Assembly (NCBI GenBank): GCA_003427395.1
Contig: BFEA01000186.1
Location: forward strand, 856,568-882,466
DNA length: 25,899 nt
Direction: 5' to 3'
Source of the DNA: Chara braunii
Taxonomy: Eukaryota > Streptophyta > Charophyceae > Charales > Characeae
In this document: in pieces, positions 10,711 through 20,294 of the stretch
Numbering within the stretch: the stretch's first letter is position 1
Layout of the letters: the number at the start of each line of letters is the position of its first letter
The notes under the pieces: model-generated
The model's input: the letters and a program-made list of their open reading frames with translations, nothing else
What the model was told of the DNA's origin: nothing
Database searches by the model: none
Position numbers and translations under genes: made by a program

Positions 10711-11930
10711 TTACGTGACATGTTGTCGTCCCCCGACTTCGCCTTCCCCTCTGCTAGCAAAGACCACGGGTACGGAAGGTGCGACGTTGCGAGGGTCGTC
10801 GACATCAGGCGCCGTAGTCGGATGTGCAGACACCTGCTGGCCGCCGGGAATGCTTTCGATAACTTGGTCGATGACTATATGGCAAGTCGGTTTAGTCGGG
10901 CTCACAACAACAGAAACCTTGTCGCACCCCAAATGAAGATAGGCTGCAGGCGTCAGCGGTTGAACATCATAGTCTTCACGTTCTGCCGAAAAGCTGCTGA
11001 CCACCTGTGTCTCCATCTCCATTGTCATTGCATCGACGTCGTCATTATCCCCATGATACTCTCCATACAGGTGCTCGAACCCGTCCGACGACTCTGTAGA
11101 GCCGACATCGTACTCATTGTCCTCCCCTTCGTCGTCTTCAATATCCACTTCCCCTTTGTCACTCACTTTTTCTCCAAGCAATTCAATCGACTCATTTTAT
11201 CCCCTTTCCTCTCCTTCCTCCCCTTCTTCCCTTTCCTCCCCTTCCTCCCCTTCCTCCCCCTCCCCCCCCCCCGTCCCTTCCATGCAATTCACCCCCTTCT
11301 GCCGAACCTGTGTCGAATCCGACAACCGCCCTTCTATCTCCACGCATGTTCCCTCTCCCGCCAACACGAAAATCCCTGGTCGAGCCCCCCCATGTGAAAA
11401 ACTTCGGATCTCGGCGGACTTTGTCGTCTCCATGTTGTCCGACGTTCCACTTGCACCCTCTCACTTCAACCCTAACGACCGCCGCTCCCACTCAGGGGAC
11501 GCATTCCGCTCCCGCAGAGCACCACTGTCAGATGTGGCATCCTAGCTCGACACCCCCACCCTCGTCTCGCTCTTCACGGTCGACTCCTATTGCGGCACCT
11601 CAGGCAATGTAGTTCGGATCCTGGTGGACTTGGACTCTCTGCTTGTATGGCTACGAAGAGCAACCAAGGTTGCCATCATCTCCCTCGCTGAGCTGGTGGA
11701 CGAAGTCGCGAGGTCGGCGGACTGCGTCGCATGCTCTGAACCGGGTCCAGTAGACGGATGTCGATCGACGACCACCCTCTCCACCCCATTGCTGCCTTCT
11801 GTTCTCATGGTGTCGTCGTGAGACCTGCCCTCTGCACTAGGCGGGAATCCTTTGCCACCCCCGCACTGCTGCCCCCGTCCCCTCCACTCCTTGGTGCCCC
11901 CCCCCCCCCGAGCTTCCGTGTGCCCCACTT
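10711..11930 (-). pseudogene. Gly-rich and acidic C-terminal tail of the large gene
   Basis: After a 13-G homopolymer at 11897-11909, one minus-strand frame remains coding-like to 10711, crossed by TAG 11587, TAG 11542, TGA 11461 and TAA 11197. It includes GGGGTKEWRGRGQQ, a GEEGEEGEE tract, DIEDDEGEDNEYDVGSTESS and CHIVIDQVIESIPGG. The sequence looks like a disordered tail with no recognised domain. The plus-strand Ser/Pro-rich frames over 11.1-11.5 kb are its antisense shadow. Confidence 0.45.
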
Positions 11931-12831
11931 GGAGGGGGCACTTTCCAGTCCATCATGCCCTTCAAAGGGCTCGTTTCGAGGTCGTAGTAGTCCTCCGTCA
12001 GTTCCGACCAGCACTTGTCCTGAAGTTCGCTGAATAGTCGGTCAGCAGTGGAATGATGAACACGTCGTCGGGTGCACGTGAGTCATTTTCGAGCCTCACT
12101 TTTTGAAGGACCGAAATCCTCGCGACGTGCCGGAAGTTGGATTTCAACTCGCAAGGGATGGACACCCATCCTGCGCCTGGGCATGACGACCATGATCCAC
12201 TCGCCCTTTTGGATCGCCAGCTGGATGACTTTTGGGTGCCAATTCATGTCATGGCTTGAATCCAGCTTAGTCGAATGTTCTCACCCTTCCATGACGGATG
12301 ATCGGGTGGGACGTTATACCCGGGACACAATTCGTGTGGGGGGACAACCAGAGCTCTCAGTCTCTCCAACAACTTCATCGCGGTTGTGCCTGGCGCCGGT
12401 TTGGCCATCGGTGACACGAGGGATGTCATGCTTGTTCATGCACCAGTCGATGAGGACTCTTGGGCGTGCTCTGCCTGAGGTGGCTCATACCGCAGGTCGA
12501 GGCTCTTGGTGTCACTCTCCTCCTCCTTCGCGTTGACATCGAACTCGATATCGGTGGTCACCTCGTCGTCTATGGAGATTAAGGCAGCGTAATTGTCGAC
12601 CTTAAATTCCTCCTCGGACTCGGCGAAGTACAAGGACTCCAGCCGTTCGAGGAAGGTCTTCGCGTTCTTGCGTGAGTCGTCGTGGTAGTTGTCCAGCAAA
12701 GCGAACATGTGGTCCCTGCAGCGCACGTACTCGACATCAGTGCCCTTCGTCGGCCGCGTTTGCAGGAACAAGAAGTCGTATATCTTATTTCTCCTCCTCT
12801 CACTCAACTTGAATCGCATGTTCGTCTTGCC

Positions 12832-13680
12832 TTACACGATATTTCGTTTCGCCTTCTTCACCATGAATTCGCAATTGTCGGTCCCCGATTTGATCTCACT
12901 TTTGTCGAATTGCAACGTGAATTGCATCAGGTCAGAGTTCTCTTCCATCGTGACAACGTGTCGGCCGGCCTTCAGAAGTTCCCACACGCTTCGCGCGTGT
13001 GGCTTCCCAAGGAAGACGACACCCTCTCCCTTTTTGCTGATGAATTTTAGAAGACCAGCCAATTAGGTCGGATTGCGTTCCATGTCTTTGTAGACACTGT
13101 CCGGTCGTTTAAGTGTGCTCAGCGACCAGTCACAAGGCGTGAAGGGAATCTCCGACAGGGACTGACACATCCCTCTGGGTAACCGTCGGAGGCAATCACA
13201 CCGGCGCAGCGACACCCGTCGGCAGCCGCCTGTCGTGAACGACGCACCTGTTCTCATGCAAATCGTCACCACTGAAGAGGATGTACATGTGGTTGTCTTC
13301 CGTGTACAAATTCTTCCCGATGGGGAAGGCTTTCTTCTGCTGAGCTCTCCTCACCCACTTCCCTTCCAGCAGCTTCATGAAAGAAAGATGGTGCATGCTG
13401 GGAAAAAAAAAGAGGTTGCATTGCCACTGGCAAGACACGAAAACAACATGGATTTCAAGGTTCCAATACGACGGACACCACGTCTGAAGATGGGAATTCA
13501 AAGTCTCGAACGCTTCCGGTTTCTACAGCTTCAGGTCGACCGGTTCGCACAGATCGAGGACGAACGTGTGGATCTTTGTGGTAGCCACCACCCCCTTCAG
13601 CTCAACACTCCTGATCTCCACCTCCAAAGGATCGTTGCCGAACGGTGCGATGGATGTCACGTCCCCCGTGTCTTTTCATA
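12832..13680 (-). pseudogene. Methyltransferase-like region, permuted N6/N4 (beta) order
   Basis: In beta-class amino-methyltransferases the catalytic DPPY block precedes the SAM-binding FxGxG block. Here TFVLDLCEPVDL, with Asp at 13553-13555, sits where DPPY is expected. It is followed by a NLEIHVVFVSC strand, WVRRAQQKKAFPIGKN, and DNHMYILFSGDD. After a frame change come KRPDSVYKDMERNP and LLKFISKKGEG, then VVFLGKPHARSVWELLKAGR and HVVTMEEN. The last part has the position and shape of VLDPFGGSGTT.A....GR..IG.E. Both signature motifs are substituted, so this is a diverged, possibly non-catalytic, member. Stops at 13676, 13523 and 13063 break it. Confidence 0.5.
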
Positions 13681-14739
13681 GTATGTGCGCAATGCCTTTG
13701 GAAAGTGTGATCTTAGGACTCTGTGGCTGGCCAACTTTTTCGTTCCCTCAATCGTCCGGTCGGCCCATGTGCGGTGGACAATCCTTAAACAGTGTGGAGT
13801 CAGAAACATGTTTCCTACTACCGTCCCACAAATCGACATCCAATCCACGACTTTCAAACTCTTTGAAAATTGCAAACTTTTTTTTTTTAAGGAAAGGGTA
13901 CGTTTTGATCCAATCTGCATCCGGCCTCTTCTCGTGCTTGAATTGGTAGTAATTCCATAACCGCACTAGCAAGAGGTCGCACTTCACCAGCTACACCATT
14001 TCCTGCACACCGAGCTTCCCTATCTTCGCCAACGAGGCAGAGCCGGCCTGGACCCAAACCACCACGCAAGAGAGGACCTTCTCCAGGACATGACACTTCT
14101 CGTTGTCGGTAAGGGATTCCATCGCTTTCCAACAATGTGTGTCGGGCTCAGGGACTTGTACGAACCAATCGCCGTCCTCTTTCTCCTTTTTGCCTTTTTT
14201 CGTCGTCGGCGCCACAGAGACGTTGTAAACGACCTCCTTTCTACCCAACTTATCGTTGTCGATGCAGGTGATCCCGACTTGACATTTTCGACCTTCTTCT
14301 TTTGCACGATCCACTTTGCTCCGTCGTGGACCATCAATCTACCTATCTCTCATTTCTCGAAAAATTTTATGCCTAGTTTCCAAACCTTCTCTCCGGCCAT
14401 CGCTAGCGGGGAATAAGAATGCAGGGCAGCGTTTTGTTTCTTGATGGTAACCTCCCCCGTTTGGTCTGCCAAAGTCCACAAGTTGTTTAAGGCGTCTTGT
14501 GCATTGCCATCGTACAATACTCATGCCATTTCCGGACCTGATCTTGTTTCGTACTAGGGTTCCCCATAACAGCTGTCGGGAAACCGTCGCGAGACCACTG
14601 GCACCGGATGTCTTTCATCGCTAGTTTCAACTGTCTCAGAGGCGCCTTGAGGTCCTTGTTATTGTCATGGAAACTGACAAGAAAATACCCTTCGAAGTCG
14701 ATGTTCGAAAAGTAAACCATACGTGTCGACCACTGCTCG

Positions 14740-15070
14740 AAATTGTACTTCTTGGCGACGTTGGTACAAAGCAGTGACCTGGATGTAGCTGCGTCGTGCT
14801 GCCCACAAACCGCGTAGTAGTAGTATTGACCCGCCAGATCGTCCTTCCAATCCTCCGGCTTCAGACGTTCGGCCTTGTCCCGGGGAGTTGGTCTTTGCAG
14901 CCCCAGCACTGCCAACTTCAGGGTAGGCAATTCGTACGACTGTTCTTTGTTAACAAACGCCAACCGCATCGCCTCTTTGATCAGTTCTATGTGGACTGGA
15001 TCAAGAGACCGCTGTTTGTACAGATTCTACCACTCGCCGAGGTTGACAACCTGCGCGGGGCTACTCTCGA
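14740..15070 (-). pseudogene. ParB-like domain segment
   Basis: ParB-type domains bind DNA or nucleotide. They are marked by an early LDP.H.E.I..S segment, a strand with ..P..V, and a G-[E/H/Q]-[H/R]-R..A motif. Here the minus strand reads RSLDPVHIELIKEAMRLAF, ELPTLKLAVLGLQRPTP, a PEDWKDDLAGQYYYYAV stretch, and CGQHDAATSRSLL with Gly at 14802-14804 and His at 14796-14798. The Arg usual in this motif is replaced by Asp. An in-frame TAG at 15027-15029 lies just upstream. The fold call is by motif order and spacing only. Confidence 0.55.
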
Positions 15071-15739
15071 ACTTCCGCTTTGTCCTAACGTCGTCTTTAT
15101 ACTTGAGGAAGTACCTGGCGCCGACGTCGATCAGAGGTCGTAGCGAGAAAGGGCCCGACGCAGGCTGCTTCTGTTTCGAAGCTGGACATTTCTGATCATG
15201 GCAGTCCTGCTCCCCATTGGCTCCCAACCGCTTGCTCCCTACAGTCCAAGGGCCTGCGGTCTTCGGTTTCTTCGAAGATCTGACCGTCAAGTCTTGATGA
15301 TCTCGCATTTTCTTTTGTGGAGTCATGCTTGCCCTCCCCACCTACAGATTCCTCCTTCGTTCCTTGGCCCTCGCTAGTGCCCACATTGATCTCTGAACCG
15401 ACTGCTACATGGCCTGAAGTCGGCGCTGGTTGTTCTCGAACTGGAGCGGCTTGATGGACCTTGGGAATAGACAGCACAGACCGGTCTCTTTGCTTCAACG
15501 ACGAAGTCGTCGTCTGCAGCGGCGCGTCATAGTCGTTGTCGTCAAACTGACCACGACTCTCGCGTCGTTGTAGCTGAGTAGCCGAACCAGAACCCAAATC
15601 CCCCTCCTCTGGCGGAGCCCCGCTGGCTTCGCAACCGCTGCAAAGCTGGAAGGGCAGCAACAGTTGTTGGTCGGGGCCGATGTCGCCGGGGACGTTGAGG
15701 TGGACGTTTTGTTGCTCCAACAAGCTAAAAAATTCTCAA

Positions 15740-16130
15740 GCCAAAACAAAACCACCCTCACCAACGCGTTCGCAGTAGAACGGGGTGTTCACAACACCCG
15801 CTTCGAATCCCTCAAACAAATCCGTTTCCAGCAGCGCCGCATTGAAATTGGCAACGACGTTGCTCTTAGCAACGTAAACAGTTTTCATATAGAATCATCA
15901 TCATCCCCCCTTCGCGTCCTCCCACCACACGATGGCCCCAAGCACTCTACGCCCCTTCTTGTCTTCGACTAAGATGACAAGTGCATATGGCTGCGCCATG
16001 GGGTTGCAAGCATCCCCACAACACCAGTCGACGAACCATTTGGACTGCGTGTGGTTCGACCACGATTTCGTGGTCGAAGACGACCGTCTTGTGGAATTTT
16101 TTCGGACCTCTTCCCGGAGGTCTCACCAGG
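15740..16130 (-). pseudogene. N-terminal module of the large gene, unrecognised
   Basis: One minus-strand frame reads WFVDWCCGDACNPMAQPYAL, VILVEDKKGRRVLGAIVWW, then three TGA codons at 15895-15903. It continues in the same frame with KSNVVANFNAALLETDLFEG and VNTPFYCERVGEGGFVLA to a TGA at 15736, and then runs directly into the linker. The alternating hydrophobic pattern looks like a folded domain. I do not recognise it. Upstream of about 16.1 kb the signal moves to another frame next to a run of six A, which suggests slippage. Confidence 0.5.
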
Positions 16131-16524
16131 CTGCCCCTCACCCTTTGAAGAAGACACCTTGTCTGCAAAGGACAACACAAATGAAGCAACCCACTACGGG
16201 GTCAGGATAGGGAAAGTCTCAGCAGTAACAGTTCTCTCACCGACAAACCATAACGCAGGCCCTGCCAAGACGTCATGACTGCGGTGGTGAATTAAGAACC
16301 GCACATGACCCTATCACTCTATCATTGACAGAGCATAACATGCGGACCATGTTTGCGTAGACCGGATCACGACGATCTTCGCACACGAAGGCCGTCTAAC
16401 ACCCCACTGCGAACATTTTTTGCGGAGGGCTCACCCCTCACCCGATTTTTCCTTGTGTGGGAAACAAGGCAGTGATCTCTGCAGAGCACGGGAGGGAACT
16501 CGAAGTACGTCGGGATCCGAACTT

Positions 16525-16666
16525 CGGACAATGCGGGCAGGGTCGTGTGGTTCATTGTAAGTGTGTGGGGTAGGTTCCTTCTTCGAAGATGTCTCCCGTG
16601 TTTTGCGAAGAAGGAATCTCTCACACACACCGACAATGAACCACACGACCCTGCCCGCATTGTCCG
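16525..16666. repeat. 142-bp near-palindrome (foldback)
   Basis: 16525-16558 is the exact reverse complement of 16633-16666 (34 bp). The arms continue inward with imperfect pairing for about another 28 bp, leaving a short loop around 16590-16605. The flank CCGAACTTCGGA resembles the motif of the adjacent satellite. Near-identical peptide frames on both strands here result from the palindrome. Confidence 0.92.
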
Positions 16667-16839
16667 GAGTTTGAATCTTGACGTATTTCGACTGTTGTGG
16701 GAATGGGATGACGCGCATGAGGCTCACTGCACGTACCAACAATGCTCCCATTTTCTTAAAACCAGAGACTACCCTAAAGTGCACTTATCCTTTTCCGTTC
16801 TCAGGCACACGACATTTTTCTTCACCAATACGAGAAATT

Positions 16840-18060
16840 CGGTAGAAGACTTGGCCACCATTCGAAGTTCTGATGCCGCCGAAATTTCACAGCCCGAACG
16901 TTCGGCCACCACGTGAAGTTCGGATGCCGGCAAACTTCCTATGTTCTCCCATCCCTTGCGGCACCAGGACGGCCCCAACAACCTGCGGGGTGTGGGTGAT
17001 AACATGAAGTTCACTCGCATCCGAACTTCAAAGGTTGACGAAAAACGACAATTGCTGAAATTTATTGTTCCGGAATACCGTCAAGTCCGCCGACATCCGA
17101 ACTTCTTTTGTTGTCCATCTTCGCCAATATGTGAATTTGGTGGCAGATTCAGGCAATATTCGAAGTTCGGATGCCGCCAAACTTCTTCAGTCCCCCGTTT
17201 GGACAGTACGTGAAGTTTGGAAGCCAGCGAACTTGCAGTTTCCTCTAATTCCACGCGGTAGCATGAAGACCCCAGTCACAACAAAGGATGGGTGAAAACA
17301 CGAAGTTTGCTAGCATCCGGACTTCAAATATTGGTGAGAAAGGACGATCGTTGAAGTATATTTGCCCGGAATATCACCAAGTTTGCCGACATCCAAACTT
17401 CTTCTGTTGTCCTACTTCGTGAAATGTGAAGTTCGACAACAGATTTGGCCGACGTTCGAATTTCGGATACCGACGAACTCATTCGGTCGCCCTGTTTAGA
17501 TAGTACTTGAAGTCCGGATGCCGGTGAACTTGTGGTTATAATTTTTTGTTTTCGCGTTCGGAGGGTTTTTGGCACTTGTTCACGTTCGGGCGAACATGTT
17601 GTTGTTCATCTCCGAACGCGAACACGGTGCTACGTAGGTGTTCTCCAAATCTACACAACATCAGGAAGACCCCAGTCACAATGGAGGACAGGTGAAAACA
17701 CGAAGGTCACTGACATCCGAACTTCAAATGTTCATTAGAAACGACAACTGCTAAAGTATGCTTGCCCCAAATATCGACAAGTCCGTCGACATCCAAACTT
17801 CTTTTGTTATCCTACTTCACGATGTGTGAAGTTCGACAACAAATATGACCAATTTTTGAAATTCAGATTACTACGAGCTTATTCGTTCGGTTCCCTCGTT
17901 TGGACAATACGTGAAGTTCGGATGTCGGCGAACTTGTAGTGTTCTCCCATTTCACGCGGCACCAGGAAGACCATAGCCACAGTGGAAGATAATTGTAAAC
18001 ACGAAGTTCGCTAACGTCCAAACTTTTAATATTGACGAGAAAGGACAAATGCTTATGTAT
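16840..18060. repeat. ~300-bp tandem satellite with GAAGTTCGGATGCC motifs
   Basis: The landmark CAGGA.G.CC..AGNCAC recurs at about 16966, 17267, 17667 and 17969. This gives periods near 300, 400 and 300 bp; the 400-bp copy has an extra ~100 bp. Each unit carries GAAGTTCGGATGCCGGCGAACTT-like sequence in both orientations, so it contains several small hairpins with AAGTTCG/CGAACTT arms. Other shared blocks are CCGACATCC.AACTTCTT and TGTGAAGTTCGACAAC. No coding is evident. Confidence 0.85.
17530..17660. repeat. Hairpin insertion within one satellite unit
   Basis: TTCGCGTTCGGA at 17551-17562 pairs exactly with 17611-17622. A smaller GTTCG..CGAAC pair lies inside. This segment accounts for the extra ~100 bp of that unit, so it looks like an insertion. 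Confidence 0.65.
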
Positions 18061-18085
18061 TTTTGTATGAAATATCGCCATGTAA

Positions 18086-18260
18086 GAGAGAGAGAGAGAG
18101 GTGGAGAGAGAGGGAGAGAGAGATCCCGGCGAAATGTGTCAGTGTCGGGTTCGTTGCTCAGCAAGGTTCGGTATAGCCCAATGACCAATGTTGGTCATCG
18201 ATCAATCACGAATGACTTCCACAGATATGTTCCTGAGAGAAGGAGAGAGAGAGAGAGATC
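18086..18260. repeat. Two GA-rich tracts flanking ~110 bp
   Basis: GAGAGA-type tracts at about 18086-18123 and 18236-18260 flank a short unique segment. Confidence 0.8.
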
Positions 18261-18273
18261 TCAATAATCTCTA

Positions 18274-18645
18274 TTAATATGTTACAGTGGTGGTCATCGG
18301 TGTGTGACGAAACGTCTTCCACGAAGGCGATCCGTAACGTGTTTGAAGATTTTTCACTTCTCTAATCACCACACTGTGTTCCATTACAAGTTCCGGTGGT
18401 AAATCACCCTCAAAAGACATTATGTTGGCTGAACAAGAGGACTCGCTAGAAGAAAATGTCACTAACTCAGAAGAAATCCGAGAAGCAGAACTCTCCCCTA
18501 ACGATTGCCCACTTGAAAAAGCCTCATAAGACATGTCTTCTACTAAAGTTAGACACTGTAGAGGCAGTTCAATCAATGAAAGAGGGTCATTAATTTTTTG
18601 CACAAGTTCTTCAGGCAATTCATCAATGAGGAAGTGAACACTCAT
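18274..18645 (-). pseudogene. Possible retroelement coding remnant downstream of gag
   Basis: A 123-codon minus-strand frame starts MSVHFLIDELPEELVQKIND and is rich in Ser, Glu and Leu. It lies about 130 bp downstream of the gag remnant on the same strand. No protease, reverse transcriptase or integrase motif is visible. It may be the start of the next polyprotein segment of the same element, cut off by the GA-rich tract and satellite, or a non-coding frame. Confidence 0.35.
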
Positions 18646-18777
18646 ATTGGTCTTTCTCTTCTTTTTTTCTTCATTTTTTCTTTATGTTTAAGGACAAGAA
18701 GTTTCATACCTCATGATGTTTGGGATCCAATTTGTTCCATGAACTGTCACGGACATGACCCATTACATCTTTCTTAG

Positions 18778-19773
18778 CTACCCCATTTTCACATCCTCTT
18801 CCTGAGGTTTACAGTAGGTGGTAATATGACCTCCTTTGCCACAGTAATAACAAAAAAAACTCTTCCTTGGACGATCATCATACTTTGTTCTCTCTCTGTT
18901 CTTTTTTTTACCATGTCCTCTATTTTTTCTAAATCTAGAGGAATCCCTTCTCTTACCATAACCACTGTGATCGTCATCATCTTCTTCATCTTCACTTTTT
19001 GCCTTCTTCTTCCCGTTTTCATTTACAACATGATTAGCAAACATATAATTGCCCATAACCCATTGAATAATATCCTCAACATTCAAATTGTTCCCTCTAT
19101 TAAGACCATTTTCAGTCTCCCAGTCTTTAGCCAGTGTACTGATCTGATCCAGTGTCTACTTGTTGTGCGAGACTGTCGGCATAGTTCTAACTATTGCGAC
19201 CATTTCATCATCTGAGAGGGTAGTGTTGAACTTGATTGAGAATAGTCTTCTCTCATTATATGTAAAATTAGTGAGAAAAATATAGCATCTTTGAGCCTCA
19301 TCCAAATATGGGATTCTCCTGGTTGTTCGGATGAAAGTTTGAAGGAAGACATTGAAGGTGTTATACTTAGCTCTTCTGATGTTGAGAAGATCCTTAGTAG
19401 TGGTTGAAACAGAATCTTTGTCCAATTCTCTTTACATTCTCTTTTTAACTTTTTTCCATGTTGTAGCCTTTTCCATCAACTCTTGGACAGTCAACCTCGA
19501 GTTAGTATCATAATAAGATAGAAGGTGCTTAAGTCGTTGTTTGTCTGTGCAACCATAGTTGAGCCCAAATAATTCATATTCATCTAGAAAATGATTTACC
19601 TGAGACTCTTTGAAGCATGAAATCCTCTCATCCGGCCTCTTTGCTTTTGCAATATCTGACCTTCCTTTTATCGTGTCAACTCTCTCGACCAGCTTTCGTA
19701 TAGCACTAATCAGGGTCTCTTCATGAGTCCCTGCAGAAGGGCTAGGTCTCCCTCGTCCAGCCATTTTGACCAT
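18778..19773 (-). pseudogene. LTR-retroelement gag with CCHC zinc knuckle
   Basis: Gag packages retroelement RNA, and the CCHC knuckle binds nucleic acid. The minus frame starts MVKMAGRGRPSPSAGTHEET with an N-terminal helical segment. It continues in the same frame through a capsid-like region (FLQTFIRTTRRIPYLDEAQR and VEDIIQWVMGNYMF), then a Lys/Asp/Arg-rich basic stretch. It ends in CYYCGKGGHITTYC, a C-x2-C-x4-H-x4-C knuckle. It spans about 332 codons with two in-frame stops, TAA 19432-19434 and TAG 19156-19158, so this copy is inactive. No reverse transcriptase or integrase follows within the window. Gypsy versus copia cannot be decided without pol. Confidence 0.8.
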
Positions 19774-19835
19774 AAACTTCCCTTATACTCTCTTATCTCT
19801 CTTTCTGGCACTTTTGTCTTTTTCTTTCTTATTTT

Positions 19836-20294
19836 TCAATCTCTTACTCTTTTTGCGAGGGATACATGTTCGTTTCTTTTTTCCCTTGTTTGCTCTACCC
19901 CTTGAGAGTTTTGTACGTAGAGAGTGTAGGCAATAATAGACTGAGTGGTGATCAAAGGCAACAAAATCCTTCTCAACCTTCCAATATAATCCTCAATCAG
20001 TTCTCTTTCATCATCTCTACTCAATCTTCTATTATATCATTTTACTGTACCTCAGATCATAAAGTACCGTGTCAGGTCTATAATCTCATAGTCAAATTGC
20101 ATGACTTATAAATCGTTGTTAATCCTCCGGGCAAGAGAGACTCGCTCTCTAGAAGAGTTATATGATACTCTCTCAGTGATTCTCACTTTCACTACCTTCA
20201 ATAAATATATGATCTCACTCTGGTCAGTGACGAATCTGAAGACAAAATCTCTCATCCGATCAAAGAAAAATTGCAAGAACTCAAACTCATCCAA
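19836..20294 (-). pseudogene. Two related short coding-like units, unknown
   Basis: Minus-strand frames at 19836-20024 and 20106-20294 share a pattern. Each has an acidic start, a LITTQSIIAY or VTDQSEIIYL core, and a basic tail ending SLAKRVRD or SLARRINN. The spacing is 270 bp. This is either a decayed protein repeat or a degenerate satellite with an open frame, and it lies just upstream of the gag. Confidence 0.3.

Larger units (their letters stand above)
10640..16180 (-). pseudogene. Very large decayed gene: ParB-like plus methyltransferase-like protein
   Basis: Coding signal on the minus strand is almost continuous for 5.5 kb. It is broken by about 18 stops (for example 15895-15903, 15736, 15027, 14339, 13991, 13748, 13676, 13523, 13063, 12832, 12436, 11587, 11542, 11461, 11197) and several frame changes. 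In order it shows an N-terminal module (15.74-16.13 kb), a low-complexity linker (15.1-15.7), a ParB-like domain (14.7-15.07), a connecting region (13.7-14.6), methyltransferase-like halves (13.2-13.68 and 12.83-13.13), a charged region with FLFLQTRPTKGTDVEY (12.4-12.82), then WHPKVIQLAIQKGEWIMVV (12.1-12.25) and a Gly-rich/acidic tail (10.7-12.05). Frames change near 15.3, 14.5, 13.15 and 12.25 kb and at a 13-G run at 11897-11909. ParB-methyltransferase fusions are known from phage and bacterial mobile DNA. The eukaryotic setting, the single-gene model and the function are inference. Introns could explain some breaks, but most stops sit inside well-conserved-looking sequence. Confidence 0.65.

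Noticed and set aside
10720-11545. Plus-strand frame of 225 codons and the Ser/Pro-rich frame over 11117-11545
   Set aside because: Antisense shadow of the minus-strand coding. The minus frame is acidic and coherent with its neighbours.
16367-16916. Similar peptides on opposite strands suggesting duplicated genes
   Set aside because: They come from the two arms of the palindrome at 16525-16666.
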